A DNA stretch of 64,000 bases, from contig CAJKRG010000004.1 of NCBI GenBank assembly GCA_905202215.1, positions 47,866-111,865 of the forward strand, in the 5' to 3' direction. A model generated the notes under the pieces. That model saw only the letters and a program-made list of their open reading frames with translations, did no database searches and was not told where the DNA came from. Within the stretch, counting starts at the first letter, position 1. Each line of letters begins with the position of its first letter. The position numbers were made by a program, and so were the translations under genes. Shown piece by piece: positions 41,987-50,907 of this stretch. The stretch comes from an uncultured Porphyromonadaceae bacterium. GTDB lineage: Bacteria > Bacteroidota > Bacteroidia > Bacteroidales > Muribaculaceae.

Positions 41987-44062
41987 ATGAAAGAGGAAAT
42001 CTACAATTTTGACTGCGTCGTAGACCGTCACGATACATGTGCAACCAAATTCGAGGAAATGGACGCCAAATTCGGACGCCATGATCTGCTTCCGTTCTGG
42101 ATCGCCGACATGGATTTTCAGGCGTGCCCATGCATAATAGAAGCACTTCGGAACCGTCTCAACCATGCTGTGCTCGGATATACCACACCTCCCGAAGATT
42201 TTTGGGAGAGCATTACATCGTGGCTGCGTCGCCGTCATGACTGGCATGTGAAACACGATGAAATCACTTTTCTTCCCGGTTTGAAGAAAGGTCTTAGTCT
42301 CTGCATAAATTTCTTTACACGTCCTGGTGATGCTGTGGTGATACAGCCGCCGGTCTATCACTCGTTCCGTACCGTTATCGAGGGAAATGGACGAAGAGTT
42401 GTCAACAATCCTCTTGTGTTGGATAAGGATGGCCGCTATATGATGGATTTCGACGGATTGTGCGAGCTTATCGAACGCGAGCATCCTGCCATGATGTTCG
42501 TATGCAATCCTCACAACCCTATAGGACTGCAGTGGGATGCCGATACTCTGCGACGTGTAGCTTCGATCTGCAAGGCTCACGGTATCGTGCTGATTTCAGA
42601 TGAAATCTATGGCGACATGATGCTTTCGGGCCGCTCCCATATCCCGACGGCGACTGTCTCGCCAGAGGCAGCGGACGTTACAGTGACCCTTGGAGCACCG
42701 TCGAAAACTTTCAATATACCCGGTATTGTGAGCGCATGGGCCGTGGTGAAATCTCCGGCTTTGCGGCAACCTTTCTTCGACTGGCTGTCGGCAAGCGAAT
42801 TCAATGCGCCTCCAATAGCCGCGATGGTTGCCACCCAGGCTGCATACGATCATGGAGAAAACTGGCTCGACCAGGCTCTCGGCTATCTGCAGGGAAATGT
42901 AGATTTTGCCCGCGAGTTTTTTGCCCGTGAATTGCCGGAAGTGGGCATGTTTACACCACAGGCCTCCTTTGCGATCTGGCTTGATTTCAGAAAACTCGGA
43001 CTTTCGCAGCCCGATCTTGTCAATATGCTTGTCGGCACGGCTCGTCTTGCTCTAAGCGACGGCAGCACATTCGGTAGTCAGGGTGTCGGGTTCATGCGCA
43101 TGAATGTTGGAGTACCTCGTTCTATCCTTATGGAAGGGTTAAAGCGACTTCGTGATGCAGTAGTACCGCTCGCCGACGGCAAGAAATCGGTCTCGGCCGA
43201 AATCCCTGCCAATATTCCGTTTGTCAAAATGCACGGTCTCGGCAATGATTTCGTATATGTCGACTGCATGCAGCGGCCTCTCGACAGGCTTCCGGAACTT
43301 GCTGTGGAAATGAGCCGTCGGCATACGGGAGTCGGATCAGATGGTATTATTGCTATTCTTCCGAGCGACAAGGCCGATTGTCGTATGCGCATATTCAATG
43401 CCGATGGATCGGAGGCGCAGATGTGCGGCAACGGTATCCGCTGTGTGGCTAAATATATCTACGATAACAGGATAGTCGGAGGAAAACGACATATCACCGT
43501 CGAGACACTCAGCGGCCTCAAGACCGTAGAGATACACGCCGGTATAGATGGACTCACCGATACGGTAACCGTAGACATGGGGCTACCGCGTATGGCGCCG
43601 TCAGAGGTGCCTGTGAATCATTCAGGCGACCGCATGCTCGAGGAGCCGGTTATTGTAGGTGACCGCGAGGTGGCAGTAACGGCGGTTTCTATGGGTAACC
43701 CTCATGGTGTGGTTTTCGTCGATAGCTTCGACGGTGACATCGTCAGCACTCTTGGTCCCGAACTTGAAAAACATCCTGTTTGGCCCGAAAAAGCCAATAT
43801 AGAGTTTGTGCGCGTCGACTCGCCCGACACACTCTCCATGCGCGCATGGGAGCGAGGCGCCGGCGAGACTATGGCATGCGGAACAGGCGCTTGTGCCGCT
43901 GCTGCTGCAGCCGTAGCCACCGGTCGCGCTCGCTGGCCTATCACCGTCCGCCTTATAGGAGGCAATCTCAGTATAGATGCCGACCCTGAGACCGGCCACA
44001 TTCTCATGACCGGCCCCGCCGTCACCGTATATACCGGCACATACTATCCTTCATGCTGTTGA
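41987..44062 (+). CDS. fusion of MalY/PatB-like PLP enzyme and diaminopimelate epimerase
   Basis: A 691-residue bifunctional-looking protein. Residues 1-~395 are a full-length PLP fold-type I aminotransferase/C-S lyase of the MalY/PatB group (WIADMDFQACPCII, CNPHNPIGLQW, PLP Lys240 in GAPSKTFNIPG). After a short linker, residues 409-691 are a complete DapF: first catalytic Cys480 in AQMCGNGIRC, second Cys631 in ETMACGTGACA. No stop interrupts the junction near 43210. DapF converts LL- to meso-diaminopimelate; the N-terminal half may be a beta C-S lyase or an aminotransferase acting in the lysine/DAP or methionine pathway. The ATG at 41987 is set by the promoter directly upstream. Confidence 0.85.
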   Translation: MKEEIYNFDCVVDRHDTCATKFEEMDAKFGRHDLLPFWIADMDFQACPCIIEALRNRLNHAVLGYTTPPEDFWESITSWLRRRHDWHVKHDEITFLPGLKKGLSLCINFFTRPGDAVVIQPPVYHSFRTVIEGNGRRVVNNPLVLDKDGRYMMDFDGLCELIEREHPAMMFVCNPHNPIGLQWDADTLRRVASICKAHGIVLISDEIYGDMMLSGRSHIPTATVSPEAADVTVTLGAPSKTFNIPGIVSAWAVVKSPALRQPFFDWLSASEFNAPPIAAMVATQAAYDHGENWLDQALGYLQGNVDFAREFFARELPEVGMFTPQASFAIWLDFRKLGLSQPDLVNMLVGTARLALSDGSTFGSQGVGFMRMNVGVPRSILMEGLKRLRDAVVPLADGKKSVSAEIPANIPFVKMHGLGNDFVYVDCMQRPLDRLPELAVEMSRRHTGVGSDGIIAILPSDKADCRMRIFNADGSEAQMCGNGIRCVAKYIYDNRIVGGKRHITVETLSGLKTVEIHAGIDGLTDTVTVDMGLPRMAPSEVPVNHSGDRMLEEPVIVGDREVAVTAVSMGNPHGVVFVDSFDGDIVSTLGPELEKHPVWPEKANIEFVRVDSPDTLSMRAWERGAGETMACGTGACAAAAAAVATGRARWPITVRLIGGNLSIDADPETGHILMTGPAVTVYTGTYYPSCC

Positions 44063-44090
44063 TAACGGCTGATCTAAAATAACTGTATAG

Positions 44091-44717
44091 ATGAGTAACG
44101 AAATATTATATGTCTTTTTGCCTGATTATGCAGCCCATGAGGCCGTATATCTTTCACAGGCGGTCGCATCTGATGATTTTGCGCTGAAGGCGAATCCGAA
44201 ATATGTCAATCGTGTCGTGGCGCCTACGATGGATGCGGTGCGTTCTATAGGAGGCTTTCGCACTATTCCTGACTATTCTTTCGATACGATGCCTGACTAT
44301 TATGCCGCTCTTGTGCTCGTCGGTGGTTTCGGATGGTCTACTCCTGTCGCTGAAAAACTTGTGCCTGTCATCGGGAAAGCTGTGGCGGATGGCCGTATTG
44401 TCGGTGCCATATGCAATGCCGCTTCTTTCATGGCCAAACATGGTTTCCTGAATGATGTCCGACATACCGGCAACGGTCTGGAGCAGCTGCAGCTTTGGGG
44501 TGGTGAGAATTATACCAATGCCGGAAGCTATGTCAATGCGCAGGCAGTCGTCGACAGGAATATAGTGACGGCCAACGGATCGGCCACTCTCGAATTTGCC
44601 CGGGAATTGCTTATTATGCTTGAAAACGATACGCCCGAACGTATCGAAATGTATTATCAGTTCAATCGTCAGGGCTTCTGTGCTTTGTTCTCCGACGTAA
44701 ATCCGGGCCAAAGCTGA
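44091..44717 (+). CDS. DJ-1/PfpI family protein
   Basis: A 208-residue protein with the class I glutamine-amidotransferase-like fold. The nucleophile-elbow motif AICNAASFMA carries the family cysteine, and LVLVGGFGWS is the preceding strand-loop. Such proteins act as deglycases, chaperones, proteases or hydrolases, and the particular activity here is not predictable. It begins 28 bases after the MalY-DapF fusion gene on the same strand and may be co-transcribed. Confidence 0.8.
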   Translation: MSNEILYVFLPDYAAHEAVYLSQAVASDDFALKANPKYVNRVVAPTMDAVRSIGGFRTIPDYSFDTMPDYYAALVLVGGFGWSTPVAEKLVPVIGKAVADGRIVGAICNAASFMAKHGFLNDVRHTGNGLEQLQLWGGENYTNAGSYVNAQAVVDRNIVTANGSATLEFARELLIMLENDTPERIEMYYQFNRQGFCALFSDVNPGQS

Positions 44718-44748
44718 AATTACTAATCGGAGTGCCGACGATTTTTTG

Positions 44749-44756
44749 TATCTTTG
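44749..44756 (+). promoter_or_regulatory. -7 element upstream of the acyltransferase pair
   Basis: TATCTTTG, 17 bases before the ATG at 44774; -33 element poor. Confidence 0.5.
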
Positions 44757-44773
44757 CAGTTTAAAACTGAAAG

Positions 44774-45622
44774 ATGTTGGATTCACAAGGCCCGATAAAG
44801 ATAGATGTTGGCGGTGTGCTGGCCGAAAAGCTTGGTGCAAAGGCGCGTTTCGTGCCCGGCTTTGCTGTGCGCTATCTCGAGCGTCTTGTGTGTCAGGACG
44901 AGCTTAACGATCTTCTCGAGACAGCTTATCCACGCCGTGGCGCCGATTTCTGCGAGCATGTGGTGGAGCGTCTCGGGGTAAATCTCGATGTACGCGGTGC
45001 CGGTAATCTGCCTGACGATCCGCGTTTCATCGTGGCGTCCAATCATCCTCTCGGAGGACTCGACGGCATATGCATGATAGCGTGGCTAAGCCGCCGTTAC
45101 GGGATTACGCCGCGTTTTGTTGTCAACGATATTCTCAAGGCTGTCGATCCTCTTGCCGAGTGTTTTGTGCCGGTCAACAAGCATGGCGCGCAGAATCGCG
45201 GCGATGTCTCCGCTCTTGACGAGGCTTTTGCAAGCGACGCGCCGGTCGTGGTATATCCGGCCGGTCTGGTATCGCGCTTACAGCCTGACGGCCGGATCGC
45301 TGATCTGGAGTGGCATCGCATGTTTGTGAACAAAGCTGTCGAATACCGCCGGCCTATAGTCCCTGTGCATTTCGACGGAGAGAACTCCGCTTCGTTCTAC
45401 CGTTTTGCGGATCGCCGCAAAAAGTTTGGTATAAAATTCAATATAGAAATGGTGCTGCTGCCACGCGAGGTGTTCCGTGCGAAAGGCAAGCGCTTCACTC
45501 TAACATGCGGACATCCCATCGCTTGGGAAAGTCTCGGTTCGCGCGGCGAGGCAATGGCCCGGGCGCGCGAGATTCGCCGCATAGTCTATTCACTTCCTTC
45601 CGAATATAAATCATCGATATGA
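44774..45622 (+). CDS. PlsC-like O-acyltransferase, likely glycine/ornithine-lipid type
   Basis: A 282-residue acyltransferase. The motif SNHPLGGLDG has His91 and Asp97 in an H-x5-D arrangement instead of the classical H-x4-D, a variant I associate with PlsC-like enzymes that sit next to hemolysin-like N-acyltransferases. A second conserved region is VYPAGLVSR. It probably adds the second acyl chain to an N-acyl amino acid lipid; in Bacteroides the equivalent pair has been linked to glycine lipids, where this gene has been called glsA (not to be confused with glutaminase). It overlaps the following N-acyltransferase gene by 4 bases. Confidence 0.75.
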   Translation: MLDSQGPIKIDVGGVLAEKLGAKARFVPGFAVRYLERLVCQDELNDLLETAYPRRGADFCEHVVERLGVNLDVRGAGNLPDDPRFIVASNHPLGGLDGICMIAWLSRRYGITPRFVVNDILKAVDPLAECFVPVNKHGAQNRGDVSALDEAFASDAPVVVYPAGLVSRLQPDGRIADLEWHRMFVNKAVEYRRPIVPVHFDGENSASFYRFADRRKKFGIKFNIEMVLLPREVFRAKGKRFTLTCGHPIAWESLGSRGEAMARAREIRRIVYSLPSEYKSSI

Positions 45623-46593
45623 ACTTACCTATAATAGATCCTGTCGACACCGCTCTGATAGAGTCGGAGCTTACGCCCGAGCGTTTTCTGCGTAAAACGA
45701 ACAAGGGGGGTAACGATATATATGTGGTGACAGCCCACAACGCCCCGAACGTCATGCGCGAAGTCGGACGTTTGCGGGAGATAGCTTTCCGCTCCGCCGG
45801 AGGAGGCACAGGTAAAGCCTGCGATATCGATGAGTTCGACACGATGGAAAAGCCGTGCAGTCAGTTGCTCGTCTGGGATCCCGACAGTAAGCTTATTCTT
45901 GGCGGTTACCGCTTTATCTGTGGCCGTGATATCGAGATACGGCCCGATGGGAGTCCCCGTATTGCCACGGCGCATATGTTCGGCTTCTCTCAGCGCTTCA
46001 TGACCGAATACCTTCCGTACACACTGGAACTCGGCCGTTCGTTCGTTCGACCCGAGTACCAGTCGTCTCGGGCGGGAAGCAAGGCGATTTATGTCCTTGA
46101 TAATCTTTGGGACGGTCTGGGATCTCTCACCGTTGTCAATCCCGAACTGAAATATCTATTCGGGAAGGTGACGATGTATCCGAGCTACACGGCTGTATGC
46201 CGCGATCTGATTCTCCATTTTCTCCATAAATATTTCCCTGATCCCGACCGTCTGGTATGGCCTCTGACGCCTCTGAAGACGAATGCCGATCCAGTGGCTA
46301 TCGAAAAGATTTTCAACGGCGGCGATTTCAAATCCGATTTCAGGATTCTGAATGCCGAAGTGCGCAGCCACGGCGACAATATTCCGCCGCTGGTACATGC
46401 CTATATGGGCTTGTCACCTACAATGCGTATGTTTGGCACGGCCATTAACGACGAATTCGGCGATGTCGAGGAAAGTGGCATCTTTTTTGCCATAGATGAG
46501 ATTTTTGAAGAAAAAAAACAACGACATATAGACACTTTTCAACCTCTTTTGACGAATGGAACTCAGCAATTTAACGGCCATTTCGCCCGTTGA
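45619..46593 (+). CDS. glsB: hemolysin-like GNAT N-acyltransferase, likely glycine-lipid synthase
   Basis: A 324-residue protein of the hemolysin-like/OlsB GNAT group. Visible features include an N-terminal Rossmann-less GNAT core, FRSAGGGTGKACDIDEFD, LELGRSFVRPEYQ (acyl-carrier interface-like) and a C-terminal extension. Relatives attach a 3-hydroxyacyl chain from ACP to the amino group of glycine or ornithine; together with the upstream PlsC-like enzyme this would make a two-chain amino-acid lipid of the membrane. Symbol follows the Bacteroides pair by homology from memory. Its 3' end overlaps the purB start by 38 bases. Confidence 0.72.
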   Translation: MNLPIIDPVDTALIESELTPERFLRKTNKGGNDIYVVTAHNAPNVMREVGRLREIAFRSAGGGTGKACDIDEFDTMEKPCSQLLVWDPDSKLILGGYRFICGRDIEIRPDGSPRIATAHMFGFSQRFMTEYLPYTLELGRSFVRPEYQSSRAGSKAIYVLDNLWDGLGSLTVVNPELKYLFGKVTMYPSYTAVCRDLILHFLHKYFPDPDRLVWPLTPLKTNADPVAIEKIFNGGDFKSDFRILNAEVRSHGDNIPPLVHAYMGLSPTMRMFGTAINDEFGDVEESGIFFAIDEIFEEKKQRHIDTFQPLLTNGTQQFNGHFAR

Positions 46594-47914
46594 TGGCCGC
46601 TATCGCGGCAAATGCGAGCCGCTGGCCGACTATTTTTCGGAGTATGCAATCATACGCTACCGCGTAAAAGTTGAAATCGAATATTTCATCGCTCTTTCGG
46701 AAGTGGGACTTCCGCAGTTGCCTTCTCTCGCACCCGAAACAGTAGAGGCTCTGCGGCATATCTACGAGCCGGATGTATTCACTCCGGCGGAGGCTGCCAA
46801 AATCAAGACCATCGAGCAGACAACCAATCACGACGTAAAGGCTGTCGAATATTATCTTAAGGAGCAGTTCGATGTTCTCGGCCTGTCTGAGCGGAAGGAA
46901 TTCATTCACTTCGGCCTGACATCGCAGGACATCAACAACACATCTTTCCCGATGGCTCTGGCAGATGCTCTGGAGGAAGTGATGCGTCCGGCATTCAAAC
47001 GTCTTACCGACCGTCTTTCCGAGCTTGCCATGGAGTATGCCGAGGTTCCGATGCTTGCCAAAACCCATGGTCAGCCCGCTTCGCCGACTACACTCGGCAA
47101 GGAAATCGCTGTCTTCCTCGAGCGTCTTGTACGTCAGATCGAGGCTCTTGCCGAAGTGCCTGCCACCGGCAAATTCGGAGGCGCTACCGGAAACTTCAAC
47201 GCTCATCTTGCCGCTTATCCAGGTGTTGACTGGCGCGAGTTCGCTCACAATTTCCTCAAGGACCGTCTGGGTCTGCAGCGTGAATATTTCACCACCCAGA
47301 TTTCGAACTATGACTCGTTTGCCGCCACATTCGATGCCCTCAAGCGTATCAATACGATCATCGTTGACCTCGACCGCGACATCTGGTCGTATATTTCGAT
47401 GAACTATTTCAAGCAGAAAATCAAAGCCGGAGAGGTGGGTTCATCCGCCATGCCTCACAAAGTCAATCCTATCGACTTCGAGAACTCCGAAGGCAACCTC
47501 GGTGTCGCTAACGCGATCTTCGAGCACCTGGCTGCGAAACTGCCGATTTCGCGTCTGCAGCGCGACCTTACCGACTCGACCGTGCTCCGCAACGTCGGTG
47601 TGCCTCTGGCCCATACCCTCATTGCTGTCGAATCTACCCTCAAGGGTCTCGGAAAGCTTATTCTTAACCGTGAGGCCATCGACGCCGATCTCGACGGTTG
47701 CTGGAGTGTCGTGGCTGAGGGTATTCAGACAATTCTGCGCCGCGAAGGCTTCCCCAAGCCATATGAGGCTCTTAAGGCTCTGACACGCACCAACTCAGTA
47801 GTAGATGAAACGGCTATATCCACTTTCATCGACTCGCTCGAAGGGATCTCCGAATCCGTCCGCGCCGAACTCCATGCCCTCAAGCCTTCGACATACGTAG
47901 GCTACACCGTATAG
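46556..47914 (+). CDS. purB: adenylosuccinate lyase
   Basis: Acts twice in purine synthesis: releases fumarate from SAICAR and from adenylosuccinate. The 452-residue protein belongs to the fumarase/aspartase superfamily, with the signature GSSAMPHKVNPIDFENSEGN, the N-terminal LTAISPVDGRYR and HGQPASPTTLGKEI. The ATG at 46556 gives the family-typical N-terminus MELSNLTAISPVDGRY, so the 38-base overlap with the preceding GNAT gene in another frame is real and suggests co-translation. A hairpin terminator follows. Confidence 0.96.
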   Translation: MELSNLTAISPVDGRYRGKCEPLADYFSEYAIIRYRVKVEIEYFIALSEVGLPQLPSLAPETVEALRHIYEPDVFTPAEAAKIKTIEQTTNHDVKAVEYYLKEQFDVLGLSERKEFIHFGLTSQDINNTSFPMALADALEEVMRPAFKRLTDRLSELAMEYAEVPMLAKTHGQPASPTTLGKEIAVFLERLVRQIEALAEVPATGKFGGATGNFNAHLAAYPGVDWREFAHNFLKDRLGLQREYFTTQISNYDSFAATFDALKRINTIIVDLDRDIWSYISMNYFKQKIKAGEVGSSAMPHKVNPIDFENSEGNLGVANAIFEHLAAKLPISRLQRDLTDSTVLRNVGVPLAHTLIAVESTLKGLGKLILNREAIDADLDGCWSVVAEGIQTILRREGFPKPYEALKALTRTNSVVDETAISTFIDSLEGISESVRAELHALKPSTYVGYTV

Positions 47915-47937
47915 TTTTATACGTTTAACTATACTTT

Positions 47938-47982
47938 AAATCCGTATTTTCATGGCTCCAAACCATGTAAATACGGATTTTA
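47938..47982 (+). terminator. terminator after purB
   Basis: AAATCCGTATTT (47938-47949) and inner CATGG pair with CCATG and AAATACGGATTT; T-rich tail. The next 140 bases up to 48125 hold no gene, only an 8-base inverted repeat ATAGTAGT/ACTACTAT (48055-48062 and 48103-48110). Confidence 0.85.
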
Positions 47983-48125
47983 TTTAGTATGGTTGATGAA
48001 TTATAGATGCTAAACAAACAGATGACTATTATGCACTACTGCACCCGGGTTGATATAGTAGTTGTTTTCATAATTCTAACTCCGATAAGGAATTGACATC
48101 ATACTACTATTTGTAAGGGAGTTTT

Positions 48126-48620
48126 TTAGAGGTATTGTCGTTGTTTTTCCTGTAGATGGGCGCATACGATATGAATAATCGGTGCATGTTTGGTTCTGTA
48201 GAAAGCCCTGCCGTAAGTGAGATAGTCATCAGGTCCAACAATTACGTCCTGTGAGTTTAAATCGGTTTTATCTTTAATCCGATGAAACAGTCTGTCAAAT
48301 AAAGTCCACCGCCACAGTTGTGGAGTCATGTCTCTATGATTGTTGTTAGGTATGTCATCAGTAGAACATATGAACGAAAAGACTGCATTACTATGAATTT
48401 CATATTGTTGTAACAGCCACGCACTCATTTTGAAGAATACTATGGAGTTTATCGGTTTATCTATGTAAATTTTTTCTATACTTATATCTACTATATCAAC
48501 ATCAGAATATTCTTCTGGAATACACAATGTGGATTGCTTATAATTATTATCACAAAAATCGAGGGCGACCATTAGATGATTGCCCTCGTTATCAGAGAAA
48601 GTATTTTCAATAGACTTCAT
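48126..48620 (-). CDS. uncharacterised AT-rich 164-residue protein (second gene of a small cassette)
   Basis: I do not recognise a definite family. The 164-residue soluble protein has an N-terminal acidic part (MKSIENTFSDNEGNHLMVAL), a hydrophobic strand (AVFSFICSTDDIP) and an Arg/Trp-rich segment (QLWRWTLFDRLFHRIKDK). Its base composition is clearly more AT-rich than the neighbours, suggesting recent transfer. It starts 4 bases after a 44-codon gene transcribed from a consensus promoter, giving the compact two-gene arrangement common for toxin-antitoxin modules; which component would be toxic is unknown. Confidence 0.6.
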   Translation of the reverse strand: MKSIENTFSDNEGNHLMVALDFCDNNYKQSTLCIPEEYSDVDIVDISIEKIYIDKPINSIVFFKMSAWLLQQYEIHSNAVFSFICSTDDIPNNNHRDMTPQLWRWTLFDRLFHRIKDKTDLNSQDVIVGPDDYLTYGRAFYRTKHAPIIHIVCAHLQEKQRQYL

Positions 48621-48624
48621 CGAT

Positions 48625-48759
48625 TTATGCGCCTTGTGTCTTTAGAAATTTATCACGCATTTTCTTCATGCGCTCTTTTTTTCGCTGTTGTGCTTTCTCG
48701 ATGAAAGCGACCAATGCTTTAGATGGATGCTCTATTCTGATAGCTGTTGTCGTTTCCAT
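48625..48759 (-). CDS. small 44-residue basic protein (first gene of a small cassette)
   Basis: A short frame METTTAIRIEHPSKALVAFI followed by a helical EKAQQRKKERMKKMRDKF. The helical, charged C-terminal half could bind a partner protein or DNA. It is preceded at 28-35 bases by a full-consensus promoter and followed 4 bases later by the 164-residue gene, which argues that it is a real gene and not chance. Function unknown; antitoxin-like by position and size only. Confidence 0.6.
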   Translation of the reverse strand: METTTAIRIEHPSKALVAFIEKAQQRKKERMKKMRDKFLKTQGA

Positions 48760-48793
48760 GCTTTTATTTTTTTGAGTTTACTTATAGTAGGGA

Positions 48794-48825
48794 CAAATTT
48801 ATGATAAAAATTCTGATTTTGCAAA
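48794..48825 (-). promoter_or_regulatory. promoter of the 44/164-residue cassette
   Basis: Minus strand TTTG (48825-48822), 20-base spacer, TAAATTTG (48801-48794). The rest of the 345-base divergent gap up to 49104 is AT-rich and holds only the promoter at 49067-49098 and another isolated -7-like TATATTTG (49018-49025). Confidence 0.85.
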
Positions 48826-49066
48826 TGCCGTTGCTTATAATTCTGTTGTTCTTTTAATTATTAACACTTGTTGCTCTATTGATGTTGAACCATATTTACA
48901 TATTTATATGGGTGCCGATTGATAGATAGTGGTTTTGTTAGAGAATTTTCACACATTTTGCAAGATATTAGTATTTGTCTCACCTGTATGGGGGAAGTCA
49001 AGGCGCGATAAGGTTTATATATTTGCAAATCAATTGTACGTTTTATTATAAAATGGAAAGCAGTCG

Positions 49067-49098
49067 TTTGTATTGCGTAGTAATAAAGCGTATATTTG
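49067..49098 (+). promoter_or_regulatory. promoter of the histidine kinase operon
   Basis: TTTG (49067-49070), 20-base spacer, TATATTTG (49091-49098), ending 6 bases before the ATG at 49105. Confidence 0.88.
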
Positions 49099-49104
49099 TC
49101 GATT

Positions 49105-50907
49105 ATGAGAAAACTACTATCAGCTTTGACTCTATTCTGTGCTTCGGCAAGCCTATATGGCGCTGATGAAGCAACTGTGTCGGCATTTTCACGCGCGGAA
49201 GATCTTATCGGCGAAGGAGAACTCGAAATCGCTGCCGCAATTATCGATTCCATAATAGCTATTCCGGGATTTGAAACTGATACCATGTATGGACGTGTGA
49301 TGGTCGAAAAATCCACATTGCACTTTTATGCCGGAGATATCACATCAATGGCCGAGGCTTTGGTCATAGCCCGCGATATCGTTGATCCCGACGGAGATCA
49401 GATCGTTAACACGAGTCTGTGGAATAATCTTGCTGTAGTATATAATCGTCGTGAATCTCCCGATTCGGCTCTTGTCTGTTATCAGCGGGCCCTTGAGCAT
49501 GCGAGCCGGGCCGGTGATCCGTCCTGGCAGTCGGCTCTCGAATGCAATATCGGTATGTTTTATTATAATCGGGGACTGTTCGATATGGCGGTCGACTATT
49601 TCGGGAATGCCGTGGAGCATGCAGCGATGTGCGACGACGGATATACCGAGTTAGCCTCAGCTCAGCTTATTTCGGACGCATTGCTCAAACTGAATCGCAC
49701 TGAGGAGGCCGGAGCCTACGTCCGCCGGGCCTGGGTATTGGCGCAGGAAAGCGAGGATCCCTCCATGCAAATGCGTTGTATTCCGGCACTGATCTACTAT
49801 TTCGAATCTTCTGCAAGGCCCGATTCTGCCGATTATTATCTGAAACTCGGACAGACTCTCCTTCCTTTCGTCGCACAAAAAGGATCACTCGCCGGCGGCT
49901 ATCGCTCGGCGAAAGTGCGTCTGGATATGTCGCGTGGCCGCTATGCTGATGCCCTTGCCGAGCTGAGACTGCTCCGTGATATGGATTTTCCACCGACAGA
50001 GGCCAGTCTGTACCGTCAGATGGCTTTCTGTTTTGCCGAGCTCGGACAAGACCGTCAGGCTTATCTGCATATGGATTCGGCTCTGATGTGGAGCGATACT
50101 CTGGCGGCACATGACATGAACCGTGCGATGGCCGAATTCGATGTCCGATACGGAACTATGCAGCGCGAACTCGAAAACAGTTCCTTGCGCAACAGTGTGC
50201 TTGTCCGGGAGCGAATGCTTCTCACTGCAGGTCTTCTGCTTACTCTTGTTTCCATTCTGGTTCTTATACTCGTCTTTCGTCACCGTCGGTTGAAGACGCG
50301 TATGGCTCTCGAAAGGTCCGAGCAATATATCCGAGGTATGGAGGAGGAACGTCGGATATTCGCCCGCGAGCTGCACGACGGTGTGGCCGCCGATCTTCTT
50401 GCCCTGCGGCTGAATATAGACAATGGAAACAGTTCCGAACGCATTGCCGGCATGGCCGAACAGCTCCGTCTTGCCGTGCGCGCGATATCACACAGACTCA
50501 TGCCACCCGAATTATCGAACCAGACCCTCGGAACCGCCATCGCTGCCTATGCAAAGGCAGTGGGCGGCGACGAGACCTCAGGCATCAGAGTGGAATTTGT
50601 GGAAGCCGACGTGCCCGAAAAGATACCCGAAATGACCGCACGTGAGATATACCGTATTTTCCAGGAAGAGATGGCAAACATCATCAAGTATGGCAAACCG
50701 TCGCATATCGACATTTCTTTGTCGTCCGAACCCGGGAATATACTGCATCTTACGATAGATCATGATGGTACTCTCATGGATCAGGCTTATGACAGAACCG
50801 GCATAGGCAGGCGCACGGTAGCCGACCGTATCCGCATAATCAACGCGGATTTACGTCGCTCCGCTGACGGAAATGTATCGTCTGTAAATCTTTATGTGCC
50901 GTTATGA
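49105..50907 (+). CDS. TPR-containing sensor histidine kinase (NarL-type partner)
   Basis: A 600-residue membrane sensor kinase. Signal peptide or anchor (MRKLLSALTLFCASASLYGA), TPR repeats in the periplasm (about 50-330), a membrane helix (about 373-394, TAGLLLTLVSILVLILVF), a HisKA_3 dimerisation domain with phospho-acceptor His424 in RELHDGVAADL, and a HATPase_c domain. The ATP-lid motif reads DHDGTL where DNGxG is usual, but GIGRRTVADRI is well conserved. It phosphorylates the response regulator encoded by the overlapping downstream gene (ATGA). The signal is unknown; the following LRR gene is a possible target. Confidence 0.87.
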   Translation: MRKLLSALTLFCASASLYGADEATVSAFSRAEDLIGEGELEIAAAIIDSIIAIPGFETDTMYGRVMVEKSTLHFYAGDITSMAEALVIARDIVDPDGDQIVNTSLWNNLAVVYNRRESPDSALVCYQRALEHASRAGDPSWQSALECNIGMFYYNRGLFDMAVDYFGNAVEHAAMCDDGYTELASAQLISDALLKLNRTEEAGAYVRRAWVLAQESEDPSMQMRCIPALIYYFESSARPDSADYYLKLGQTLLPFVAQKGSLAGGYRSAKVRLDMSRGRYADALAELRLLRDMDFPPTEASLYRQMAFCFAELGQDRQAYLHMDSALMWSDTLAAHDMNRAMAEFDVRYGTMQRELENSSLRNSVLVRERMLLTAGLLLTLVSILVLILVFRHRRLKTRMALERSEQYIRGMEEERRIFARELHDGVAADLLALRLNIDNGNSSERIAGMAEQLRLAVRAISHRLMPPELSNQTLGTAIAAYAKAVGGDETSGIRVEFVEADVPEKIPEMTAREIYRIFQEEMANIIKYGKPSHIDISLSSEPGNILHLTIDHDGTLMDQAYDRTGIGRRTVADRIRIINADLRRSADGNVSSVNLYVPL

